Assembly: GCA_910578065.1 (NCBI GenBank)
Contig: CAJTPB010000005.1
Location: forward strand, 1-64,000
From: an uncultured Christensenella sp.
Lineage (GTDB): Bacteria > Bacillota > Clostridia > Christensenellales > Borkfalkiaceae
Reading direction: 5' to 3'
Length of the DNA: 64,000 nucleotides
Both the position numbers and the translations under genes were made by a program. Of this stretch, positions 7,358-14,661 are shown piece by piece (within the stretch, counting starts at the first letter, position 1; each line of letters opens with the position of its first letter). The notes beneath the pieces were generated by a model. It worked only from the letters and a program-made list of their open reading frames with translations, searched no databases and was not told the DNA's origin.

Positions 7358-8227
7358 TTATTTTCTCCTTTTCTTTTTTATCAAATGAATTATGAAATGT
7401 CCGATTGTTCCCAATATAGTTGAAACAAAAATAATGAGAAAAATTAGTAAAATGAGTTGTGCATAATTTACGGCATAAAAGTTTTTATTGGTAAAATTTC
7501 CAAGTTTGTCATTTATTAATTCAGTTATTCGTAAGTATATTATAAGACCTAATATAATACAAACGCAAACGGCGGTGGAAATTCCTGCCGAAAGTAAAGC
7601 TGTTTTTATAAGCGGGTGTAATTTGCGTTTATGTTTTTCTTTGGCTTCCGATTCGGTCACGTTTTCGGTTATATCGTCTTCCGTCAAAGCAATTTCATCA
7701 AGGGAATCTGTTGCTTCAACCGTTTTCGTTTGACTGTCTGCATTGTCGGCCGTATCATCATTTGCCAAAGCAATTTCATCAAGGGAATCTGTTGCTTCAA
7801 CCGTTTCCGTTTGACTGTCTGCATTGTCGGCCGTATCATCTTTTGCCAAAGCAATTTCGTCAAGGGAATCTGTTGTTTCAACTGTTTCCGCTGGCTTGTC
7901 CGCAGGTTGCTCATCCGATTGGCTCGCATCTTTGTCGTTTGCTTTTTCTTTGTTCATTAACGACTTGCGGTAATCTTCTTGCATGCGGATTATTTCTTCG
8001 CGCGATGGTAAGTTTTTCACCGCCGTATAACAATGAAGTAATTGGGTGAAATCAAAATCGTAAATGGACGACAATAATTTTAAATCGTCGACATTTACCA
8101 TCGTTTTGCATAGTTCCCAATTCGAAATTGTTTGGCGGCGTACATGAAGCCGTTTCGCTACTTCTAATTGGGAAAGCCCAATATTTTCTCTTAAAATTTG
8201 TAAGACTTCTCCGTTGCGATTGTTCAT
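7358..8227 (-). CDS. membrane-anchored XRE-family regulator with internal repeats
   Basis: A 289-aa protein. Residues 8-60 form an XRE/HTH_3 DNA-binding domain (GLSQLEVAKRLHVRRQTISNWE). Residues 114-194 are three 27-residue acidic, low-complexity repeats, and two membrane helices lie at about 207-233 and 254-284, ending in a basic KKKRRK tail. The layout (cytoplasmic HTH, flexible spacer, membrane anchor) suggests a regulator that reports membrane or secretion state. The start at 8227 is chosen because the HTH begins directly after it; the 64 codons upstream in frame span the promoter. It is followed at once by the 168-aa secreted protein gene. Confidence 0.85.
   Translation of the reverse strand: MNNRNGEVLQILRENIGLSQLEVAKRLHVRRQTISNWELCKTMVNVDDLKLLSSIYDFDFTQLLHCYTAVKNLPSREEIIRMQEDYRKSLMNKEKANDKDASQSDEQPADKPAETVETTDSLDEIALAKDDTADNADSQTETVEATDSLDEIALANDDTADNADSQTKTVEATDSLDEIALTEDDITENVTESEAKEKHKRKLHPLIKTALLSAGISTAVCVCIILGLIIYLRITELINDKLGNFTNKNFYAVNYAQLILLIFLIIFVSTILGTIGHFIIHLIKKKRRK
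7646..7888 (-). repeat. three 81-bp in-frame tandem repeats
   Basis: Three copies (7888-7808, 7807-7727, 7726-7646 on the minus strand) encode repeats beginning ETVE.TDSLDEIAL and rich in Asp and Thr. Copies 1 and 2 are almost identical and the third has diverged. Copy number probably varies by slippage or recombination, changing spacer length between the DNA-binding domain and the membrane anchor. Confidence 0.9.
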
Positions 8228-8254
8228 GCGATTTTCTCTCTTTTGACTTAGTGG

Positions 8255-8283
8255 ATTATAGCATAATTCGACAAAAATTACAA
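8255..8283 (-). promoter_or_regulatory. promoter of the XRE/secreted protein operon
   Basis: On the minus strand TTGTAA (8283-8278), a 17-base spacer and TGC-TATAAT (-10 at 8260-8255) form a strong extended promoter 28 bases before the start codon at 8227. Confidence 0.85.
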
Positions 8284-8323
8284 TAAAAAACCAATAATCG
8301 ATGCGCAACAAAAGTTTGCGTTC

Positions 8324-8344
8324 GCGCAAAGGCTGACTTTGCGC
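8324..8344. repeat. hairpin in the divergent intergenic region
   Basis: A perfect 8-bp inverted repeat (8324-8331 with 8337-8344) with a 5-base loop is surrounded by several GCGCAA words. It sits between the XRE operon promoter and the flavin reductase-rubredoxin gene and could be an operator or a short RNA structure. The rest of 8228-8513 shows only AT-rich sequence and a weaker GGGCAA/TTGCCC hairpin at about 8428-8452. Confidence 0.45.
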
Positions 8345-8513
8345 ATTGCGCAAGCGAAAAATTACCGTTTTTCCTCGATGTGCAAAATCTTTTTGGCATT
8401 GTTTTTTAAAAACTTGCATTTAGTAAAAGGGCAAGGTAAAAAATTTGCCCGAAAAAACAATTTTTACCTGCGGGTATGGAAAAAGAAAAAATTGTTAAAA
8501 ACAAATAAGTATT

Positions 8514-9116
8514 ATGAAGAATTCTAAAATAACATGGAAAATCACGCAAGGGATGTATATTTTAACGACCGAAGGCGGCGGCTGCATTGTAGATGCGGTT
8601 TCGCAAGTGAGCGGCGGAGAGCAACCGTTGATTGCGGTTGCCGTTATGAAAAAGAATTTTACAAACGAATTGATAAAGCGCAATCGCACGTTTGCGCTTT
8701 CGGTATTCGGGAAAAACGGAGATCCTCAACTGATTAAGACGTTCGGTTTTCAGTCTATGCGCGACGTCGATAAATTTAAAAACGTAAATACGTTAAACGT
8801 TTCGGGGGTAAAGATAATTGAAAATTCCCTCGGTTATATGGTTTGCGAAAAGGTCGACAGTATCGAAAACGAAACGCACACTCTGTTTATCGGGCGGGTG
8901 ATCGAGGGGGATATATTAAACGATTCCGAACCGATGAGTTACGCGTATTATCAAGAACATAAAAACGAGTTATTAAAGCGGGAAACGACAGAGGGGAAAA
9001 CCGCTTGGGTATGCACCGTTTGCGGATACGTATATTACGGCGATCGTTTACCGCAAGATTATGAATGCCCGATTTGCAGTGTGGACGCTTCTTACTTTCA
9101 AAAACGCGATTCGTAA
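8514..9116 (+). CDS. flavin reductase-rubredoxin fusion (high-molecular-weight rubredoxin)
   Basis: A 200-aa electron-transfer protein. Residues 1-150 form an FMN-binding split-barrel flavin reductase domain, and residues 160-195 a rubredoxin domain with CTVCGYVY and CPIC as the four iron ligands. In anaerobic clostridia such fusions pass electrons from NAD(P)H to flavodiiron proteins or rubrerythrin in O2 and peroxide detoxification (known for Hrb of Moorella). No partner enzyme is adjacent. The ATG at 8514 gives the expected domain start but has no strong Shine-Dalgarno sequence. A terminator follows. Confidence 0.9.
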   Translation: MKNSKITWKITQGMYILTTEGGGCIVDAVSQVSGGEQPLIAVAVMKKNFTNELIKRNRTFALSVFGKNGDPQLIKTFGFQSMRDVDKFKNVNTLNVSGVKIIENSLGYMVCEKVDSIENETHTLFIGRVIEGDILNDSEPMSYAYYQEHKNELLKRETTEGKTAWVCTVCGYVYYGDRLPQDYECPICSVDASYFQKRDS

Positions 9117-9126
9117 TAGACAAAAA

Positions 9127-9150
9127 AGACGGCTGAAAAGCCGCCTTTTT
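9127..9150 (+). terminator. terminator after the flavin reductase-rubredoxin gene
   Basis: The stem GACGGCT/AGCCGCC around a GAAA tetraloop (9128-9145, one mismatch) is followed by TTTTT. Confidence 0.8.
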
Positions 9151-9163
9151 AATATGGTAAGCA

Positions 9164-9625
9164 TTAGTCGTTTGATTGCTGCTTGGTAGAGGGCTTTTTT
9201 TCGGACAGAAGCCAAGAAACAAATATTAACACCAATCCGACTCCGAGCACGGCATGGAAAATCCCTGCAATTCCGGAAATCGCGCCGTTCAAACCGCTCG
9301 GTACGGTATACAACATTTTATCCGATTTTACAAGCACGTCGAATATTCCGCGCGTTACCATCGTCAATCCTGCGCCCGTTACGCCGACGCAATAAGCCGT
9401 AAATGCACGTGTAAACAGCTTGTTGTTGTGTTTATCGAGTTTGTCCGTTACAAGCCCGATCAGCAAAATGAACGCTACCCCTAAAACAAGAAAATGCGTA
9501 TGCGCTAACCCCAATGTGGTGTAAACGTTCACAACGCCGTAGGCTTTGGAAAATTCGCGGTAGAACACGCCGCAAGCCAACCCTAACGATAGAAATACGA
9601 TTGCGTATTTTATGTACTTTTTCAT
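9164..9625 (-). CDS. DUF2871-like four-helix membrane protein
   Basis: A 153-aa integral membrane protein with four predicted helices (about 7-25, 39-60, 73-93 and 116-139) and a hydrophilic KKPSTKQQSND tail. The motif GLAHTHFLVLG has two histidines inside helix 2, and another sits in GIFHAVLGVG in helix 4; they could bind heme or metal, but this is inference. The overall pattern resembles the DUF2871 family, whose function is not known to me. It is monocistronic with a consensus promoter and an AGGAGG ribosome binding site before the ATG at 9625. Confidence 0.8.
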   Translation of the reverse strand: MKKYIKYAIVFLSLGLACGVFYREFSKAYGVVNVYTTLGLAHTHFLVLGVAFILLIGLVTDKLDKHNNKLFTRAFTAYCVGVTGAGLTMVTRGIFDVLVKSDKMLYTVPSGLNGAISGIAGIFHAVLGVGLVLIFVSWLLSEKKPSTKQQSND

Positions 9626-9681
9626 GTTTCCTCCTTTTGTTTCACGCCGAACGTACCGCTCGCGGTATAAAAATCGTTTCT

Positions 9682-9710
9682 ATTATAAAGTTTAACGGGT
9701 TGCGTGTCAA
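9682..9710 (-). promoter_or_regulatory. consensus promoter of the DUF2871-like gene
   Basis: Minus-strand TTGACA (9710-9705), 17-base spacer and TATAAT (9687-9682), 57 bases upstream of the start codon. Confidence 0.9.
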
Positions 9711-9810
9711 GAAGGTTTTTAAGATAAATCGGAAAGACGGGCAGATGAAATAAGAAAGAAGTGAATGAAAATTCGATATTTGGGCACAAACAAGGTAGAG
9801 AGGTGTTCAG

Positions 9811-10383
9811 ATGTGCGAAATTTTGAAGTATCGGGGCAAGAATCGCAGAACGGGGGAATGGGTGACAGGGATTCCGATTCGGCACGATGACGAAACTATT
9901 TTGTTGCCTGCTTTTATGGATGAAACCGATACGCTTTTTGATTTGTGGCAGGGGATAGAATATTGCTTAACCGAAACGATCGGGCAATTTACGGGCAGAA
10001 AAGATAACGGAAAAACGGAATTATACGAAGGCGACATTGTAAAGTGCGAAGTTATGAAAAACGGAAGAAAAGAACGCAGTAATTTCGTTATCGTATGGGA
10101 AAACGAAATAGCAGGTTTTATGCTTTTGGGGGATAAATACAGATTGCCTTTTCCCAACCGTTTTGAATTTCAAAATACAATGGAACTGATCGGAAATATT
10201 TACGATAACGAAAATGCGCTCGGCATGATCGTCAAGCAAGCATATTTCGATCGAAAATCCATGAAACCGTGCGATACTTGCGCGGAGGGCAATCAAGCGG
10301 ATTTACAAAGCAATATAAATCGGAACGGAAGAATCGGCGAAAGAAGAAACAGAAAGGGGAAATTGGCGCAATCGGGCAGATAA
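9811..10383 (+). CDS. YopX-family protein (stray phage gene)
   Basis: A 190-aa YopX-domain protein, a family of unknown function almost confined to phages and prophages of Bacillota. Diagnostic segments are YRGKNRRTGEWVTG at the N-terminus, ETIGQFTGRKDNGKTELYEGDIV in the middle and LIGNIYDN near residue 135. The last ~50 residues are polar and basic with no counterpart in the phage YopX at 45695, and may be a fused or decayed tail. An AGAGGTG ribosome binding site precedes the ATG. No other phage genes flank it, so it is probably a prophage remnant. Confidence 0.85.
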   Translation: MCEILKYRGKNRRTGEWVTGIPIRHDDETILLPAFMDETDTLFDLWQGIEYCLTETIGQFTGRKDNGKTELYEGDIVKCEVMKNGRKERSNFVIVWENEIAGFMLLGDKYRLPFPNRFEFQNTMELIGNIYDNENALGMIVKQAYFDRKSMKPCDTCAEGNQADLQSNINRNGRIGERRNRKGKLAQSGR

Positions 10384-10684
10384 ACGAAGTTGAATGATTG
10401 CCGTATATGCAAAACAAAAAGCAAATAAACGTATAAGGTTAAAGAAATAACAATTTTGGCGATGCGCAGAAATTCCATTGAAAAGGCGTGCCCCAATGCG
10501 GTCAACATGCGACTGCATATTCTCGATGACGGCGGAATGACCGATATGCGGGGAAGAATCGCTCAAAGAGCAAGGCATTTTTGTGATTTTAGTTAAGCCG
10601 ATGTAAAAATATTGCAAACACGTAAACGGAAATAATACGAACTTTTCGGGGTCCGTATTATTTTTTTTGCCGTTTATAATAAAT
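10384..10684. other. intergenic stretch with no convincing gene
   Basis: About 500 bases lie between the YopX gene and the solute-binding protein gene. A 44-codon open frame (10461-10595) has no ribosome binding site and no recognisable product. The stretch is otherwise low-complexity, with one terminator at 10631-10668 and paired decamers just after it. Confidence 0.5.
10631..10668 (+). terminator. terminator ahead of the sugar cluster
   Basis: The stem AATAATACG/CGTATTATT (10631-10639 with 10654-10662) runs into a T-run to 10668. It isolates the sugar cluster from upstream transcription. Confidence 0.75.
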
Positions 10685-10715
10685 AAAGTCAATAGAGGTA
10701 TAAAAAAAGTCAATA
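10685..10715. promoter_or_regulatory. paired decamers, candidate operator of the sugar cluster
   Basis: AAAGTCAATA occurs at 10685-10694 and again at 10706-10715, spaced 21 bases or two helical turns apart, about 170-200 bases before the solute-binding protein start. This is the usual spacing for a dimeric activator such as an AraC-type regulator. A possible -10 (TAGAAT, about 10745) lies shortly downstream. The regulator gene is not nearby. Confidence 0.4.
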
Positions 10716-10884
10716 ATTATATAGAAAACGTGCAAATTATATGATAGAATAAAAGAAACAAAAACTGAAAAAAATTCACAACGGGCAGCTCGTTGTCTCT
10801 ATATTCCAATAAGAAAATAGAAAAACAATTATTTGAAGAGGAAGTTTGCAACCCGAACGGTTGTTATATTTAAGGAGGATATCT

Positions 10885-12666
10885 ATGAAGAGAACAAAAG
10901 GCTTACTGGCATTGGGTCTGTGTGCGGCAATGCTGCTTCCCGCGGCGGCGTGCGGCGGCGGAGACGAACAGGGGCAAATCGAACTTGTTTTTTGGACGAC
11001 GGCGGATACCGTAAACAGCGCCGTCAATCAAAAAATCGTAAACGATTTTAACGAAGCGCATAAAGGAACGGTGAAAGTGAACTACGTCGGGCAGGGCGCC
11101 GGATACAGCAATAATCTTTCGTCTACCTTGCAGGGGAGCCGCGTTCCAGACATTTTGCAGATCGGGGAAAAATATTTTAAAGGTTATGCGTTTCAAAATA
11201 TGCTGACCGATCTTACGCCGTACCTTTCGGAGGAAGACATAACGGGTCACGGCGATTTTTCGCTTGCCGACATGTATCCGAGCATGGTAAACCGTTATCG
11301 GCTTGACGTTACGACGGGTGCGGGCGGGATCGGAAAACCCATTATGGGGATTCCCGACAGCGTGGCAACCACGCATCTTTATTATAATAAAAGTTGGTTC
11401 AAGCGTGAAAGTATCAACGTTATTTCCGTGGACGAGGAAAACTGCACGGGGAATTTAAAACCGCACGGTTACTATGTGTACGACACCGCGCCTACCGCAG
11501 ACGTTACGCTTCAACGGGACGGGAAGTATCACGTATTTAACGATCGCGTTCCCATGAACTGGGAAGAGCTTAGAACGCTTTCCGAAATTTTCACCAAGAA
11601 AGAGGGCGACGTTCAGAAATACGGCTTTATGAACGAATGGTGGTTCTCCCACGGTTGGAGCGTAGGCGGCGACTGTTTGGAATGGAGCGGCGAAATGAAC
11701 GACGGCAAAGGACAGTTCTTCTTTGCGCTCGGAAACGACGATCCCGGTTATCTTGTAACGGGGGCGGAGGGCGTAACGCTCGGTGACCGCGTTTATGCCG
11801 AGGGCGACGTGCTCGACTACGAAGGAAAACAATACGTAAAAGCGCATAAAACCGATGCCGACGTAGCGGGCTATCTCGCAAACGAAAGACTGTACGAACT
11901 GCCTTCCACGCGCGACGCGTTTACCGAATTTTGTCAGCTTTCGCAGGGGAAGGGAAAGACGGTGGACGGGGATGCCGTCGGTTACGGCATTTCGCCCAGC
12001 CCTACAACCCTTTCGCAGCTCGGCAAAACAAAATATTTTACCGCGCAAAACGTTGCGATGCTGGTAGACGAATACAACTCGATGAGAAGTACGTTTTTCG
12101 CTACGCTGAATGTGAACGAAGTTGAATGGGGCGTTGCGCCTTTGTATCAGTGGAGAGCTTACGATGAAAACGGTGACGTTTTAGAAAAAAACGGAACGCC
12201 CGTCGTCGGGAAAGAGGCGGGGCACAGCCTTACGAATTGCCTTGCCGTTCCCCGCAGAGTGAAGAGCGAAAAGAGAAAGCAGCTGGCGGTTGAATTTATT
12301 AAGTATTTCGAAGGAAAAACGGCGCGTGCGGAATATGTAAGCGCAACAAACTGCGTGCCCATTTATACCACGTTATCGGACGTTTTCAATAATTTGGAAC
12401 CAATCACGATCAATGCGGGGAAAAAGGAAATTCAAGCAAGTATTCCGAATAAAGACGTTATTTTGCGGGCAATGGCATACAGCACGCCGGGCGATTGGAG
12501 CTATGTGGAAAACGGAAACTGGATCGCAGGTTGGTCTGCGGTTCTCAATACCAACGTGCGCGACGGCGCTATGACGCTTTCGCAGTTTTTCGAAGATGCA
12601 AAAGTATTGGAAACGAATACTACGTTAAAAGGATACAAAGCAAAAGAAAAGTACACGGGAAGATAA
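10885..12666 (+). CDS. carbohydrate ABC transporter solute-binding lipoprotein
   Basis: A 593-aa extracellular sugar-binding protein of the CUT1 type that delivers oligosaccharide to the permeases encoded next. It has a lipoprotein signal: KR, a hydrophobic core, then LPAAAC with C21 as the lipid anchor, followed by a GGGDE linker. IELVFWTTADTVNSAVNQKI starts the periplasmic-binding-like fold, and LAVEFIKYF is a typical late helix. It is longer than usual (400-450 aa) because of inserted segments near residues 170-320. The start at 10885 is set by GGAGGATATCT just upstream; the frame extends 13 codons further 5' without a signal. It heads the operon, and 13 bases separate it from permease 1. 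Confidence 0.92.
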   Translation: MKRTKGLLALGLCAAMLLPAAACGGGDEQGQIELVFWTTADTVNSAVNQKIVNDFNEAHKGTVKVNYVGQGAGYSNNLSSTLQGSRVPDILQIGEKYFKGYAFQNMLTDLTPYLSEEDITGHGDFSLADMYPSMVNRYRLDVTTGAGGIGKPIMGIPDSVATTHLYYNKSWFKRESINVISVDEENCTGNLKPHGYYVYDTAPTADVTLQRDGKYHVFNDRVPMNWEELRTLSEIFTKKEGDVQKYGFMNEWWFSHGWSVGGDCLEWSGEMNDGKGQFFFALGNDDPGYLVTGAEGVTLGDRVYAEGDVLDYEGKQYVKAHKTDADVAGYLANERLYELPSTRDAFTEFCQLSQGKGKTVDGDAVGYGISPSPTTLSQLGKTKYFTAQNVAMLVDEYNSMRSTFFATLNVNEVEWGVAPLYQWRAYDENGDVLEKNGTPVVGKEAGHSLTNCLAVPRRVKSEKRKQLAVEFIKYFEGKTARAEYVSATNCVPIYTTLSDVFNNLEPITINAGKKEIQASIPNKDVILRAMAYSTPGDWSYVENGNWIAGWSAVLNTNVRDGAMTLSQFFEDAKVLETNTTLKGYKAKEKYTGR

Positions 12667-12679
12667 CGGAGGCAAATTT

Positions 12680-13690
12680 ATGCGAGAGAATACGATTGCA
12701 GCATTAGACGAGGAGCGCGTTCCGATTGAAGAAACGGCTCAAAAGCCTATCAAACCGGAAAAAGCGAAGAAACGGCTGAATCAACTGGAAAACATTCAGG
12801 GGCTTTGTTTTGCCTGTATTCCGCTCGTCGGATTCTGTTTCTTTACGCTCATTCCCGCACTGATTGCGTTTTCGGCGCAGTTTACTACGATGGACGGCTT
12901 CGATTTTACCACGATGGCATGGAACAATTTCGCATCGTTCGGAACCGTTCTTTCCGATCCGCTGTTCTGGCAGTCGTTCGGAACGGATCTGTTCTTCGTG
13001 GCTTCGCAATTTGCTTCGCTCGTTATCGCCTTGATCACGGCGGCGATCTTGGCGCAACTTCCGAAGGCGGGGAGGATTTTTACGGTGATATTCTTTATCC
13101 CGCAGATATGCTCTTCGGTGGCGATCACGCTGATGTGGCAAAATATGTTCGATTACGATTACGGGATCATCAATTCCATTCTTGTAAACTTATTCGGCGC
13201 GGATGCGAAAGTGAATTGGCTGAACGACGGCGGCGCATATTTGGCGGTCATGTTCTTTATTACCGTTTGGCAGGGGCCCGGTTACGGAATTCTAATGTAT
13301 AAAGCCGCGTTTACCAATGTAAACGAAAGTTTATACGAAGCGGCGCGTCTGGACGGCGCAAACCGTTTCCAACAGTTGACGCACATTACGCTTCCCGCCA
13401 TTTCGCCTACCACGTTTTTCCTTGTGATTTCGGGTATTAATGCGGGCATGCAATCGTTCGATATTCCGTATATCCTCGGCGGGCGGGGAGAAAGTTGGAC
13501 GAGTGAATTCGGACCGGGAAATATCGGGTTGACGACTTCGATTTATATTTACCAAACGGGGATCGCGACTTACGACCCTACGCGCGGAATGCCGATTGCG
13601 GCAGTGATGAGTTACGGTCTGTTTGCCGTTATGCTGATCGTTTCGATCGTCAATTTTAAATTACAGGATAAGTGGGTGAGTTATGACTGA
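12680..13690 (+). CDS. sugar ABC transporter permease, MalF-like
   Basis: A 336-aa inner-membrane permease of the CUT1 family. After a ~35-residue cytoplasmic leader there are six predicted helices. The EAA loop that docks the ATPase reads EAARLDGANRFQQLTHITLP (about 219-238). It pairs with the next permease, whose start overlaps its last codons by 8 bases. No ATPase gene occurs in the cluster; a shared MsmK/MsmX-type ATPase elsewhere is expected, as in many Bacillota. Confidence 0.93.
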   Translation: MRENTIAALDEERVPIEETAQKPIKPEKAKKRLNQLENIQGLCFACIPLVGFCFFTLIPALIAFSAQFTTMDGFDFTTMAWNNFASFGTVLSDPLFWQSFGTDLFFVASQFASLVIALITAAILAQLPKAGRIFTVIFFIPQICSSVAITLMWQNMFDYDYGIINSILVNLFGADAKVNWLNDGGAYLAVMFFITVWQGPGYGILMYKAAFTNVNESLYEAARLDGANRFQQLTHITLPAISPTTFFLVISGINAGMQSFDIPYILGGRGESWTSEFGPGNIGLTTSIYIYQTGIATYDPTRGMPIAAVMSYGLFAVMLIVSIVNFKLQDKWVSYD

Positions 13691-14627
13691 TAATATGAAA
13701 AAGAGCGATGCAGGGCAACCCGCTGTCCTTTCTGTACGCAAGCGGAACGGCAGCGGAAAGTTAAAAGATAAGTCGGTTGCGTTTACCGTGATTTCAGCGG
13801 TATGGATCTCGTTGTTTTTGCTTGCGTTGGCGGTTCCATTTTACGTGATTATCATTACCTCTTTAACGCCGTATGCGGAAATCATGAGCAACATGAAATT
13901 CATTTGGTGGCCGGAAACGCTTACGGGCATTGCCTATAAAGAGGTGTTTACCAATCCGCTTGCATATACGCTGCAAAGCCATTCTTTAAAGATCTTGCTG
14001 GGATTCGGCAATACCCTTTGGCAGGTAATTCCTACGGCGGTCGTCGGACTTTTGGTTTCCGGACTTTCTGCGTATGCGTTCAGCAGAATGAACTTCTGGG
14101 GCAAAAATATTTTGTTTTACGTTACGATCGCCACCATGCTGATCCCGGGCGCGTGCTTGGGCGTCGTCGGATATCTGATGTACGATAAGATCGGCTGGAC
14201 GGGAACCGCTTTGCCGCTTATTATTCCCGGATTGTTCGGAAGCGCCGGAACGATGTTCTTTTTGCGTCAGTTCTACACGGGCGTTCCCAAAGAACTGTTC
14301 GAAGCGGGCAAACTCGACGGAATGGGGCATTTCAGAATGTACATTCAAATTATGCTGCCCCTTACCGTTCCCGCATTTTTGGCTCAGTTCATTTTTTCGT
14401 TCGTGAACGGTTACAACAATTATGCGTCGCCGCTCTTGTATTTGAACGGGATCGAAGAACTGTATCCCATGCAGCTTGCAATGTCCAATCTGCAAAAGCA
14501 ATTCAGCGGTATGGGGTCGCCGGTCATCTGTGCGTTTGCATTGATCGGGTTATTGCCGCCGATTACAATTTTTCTTGTATGTCAAAAGTTTTTCATACAG
14601 GGCGTTGCCGTAACGGGGCTTAAATAA
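13683..14627 (+). CDS. sugar ABC transporter permease, MalG-like
   Basis: A 314-aa second permease subunit with an N-terminal ~35-residue polar leader, six helices and the EAA loop EAGKLDGMGHFRMYIQIMLP (about 201-220). It overlaps the first permease gene by 8 bases, so the two are translationally coupled. It ends with VAVTGLK, typical of MalG-like subunits. Confidence 0.93.
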   Translation: MTDNMKKSDAGQPAVLSVRKRNGSGKLKDKSVAFTVISAVWISLFLLALAVPFYVIIITSLTPYAEIMSNMKFIWWPETLTGIAYKEVFTNPLAYTLQSHSLKILLGFGNTLWQVIPTAVVGLLVSGLSAYAFSRMNFWGKNILFYVTIATMLIPGACLGVVGYLMYDKIGWTGTALPLIIPGLFGSAGTMFFLRQFYTGVPKELFEAGKLDGMGHFRMYIQIMLPLTVPAFLAQFIFSFVNGYNNYASPLLYLNGIEELYPMQLAMSNLQKQFSGMGSPVICAFALIGLLPPITIFLVCQKFFIQGVAVTGLK

Positions 14628-14661
14628 AATCAAACGGCAAAAGCCGATTAAGGAGGAAAGA

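Noticed and set aside
7646..7888. CRISPR-like array
   Set aside because: The 81-bp repeats have no spacers and are in-frame coding repeats of the XRE regulator.
10461..10595. 44-codon open frame between YopX and the sugar cluster
   Set aside because: No ribosome binding site, no recognisable product and no conserved context; probably chance.
11455..12048. Long antisense open frames inside the solute-binding protein, histidine and phage genes (for example 11455-12048, 31391-32050, 38299-39108, 57754-58644)
   Set aside because: They mirror the codon bias of the genes on the other strand, have no ribosome binding sites and give arginine- or serine-rich products without families.
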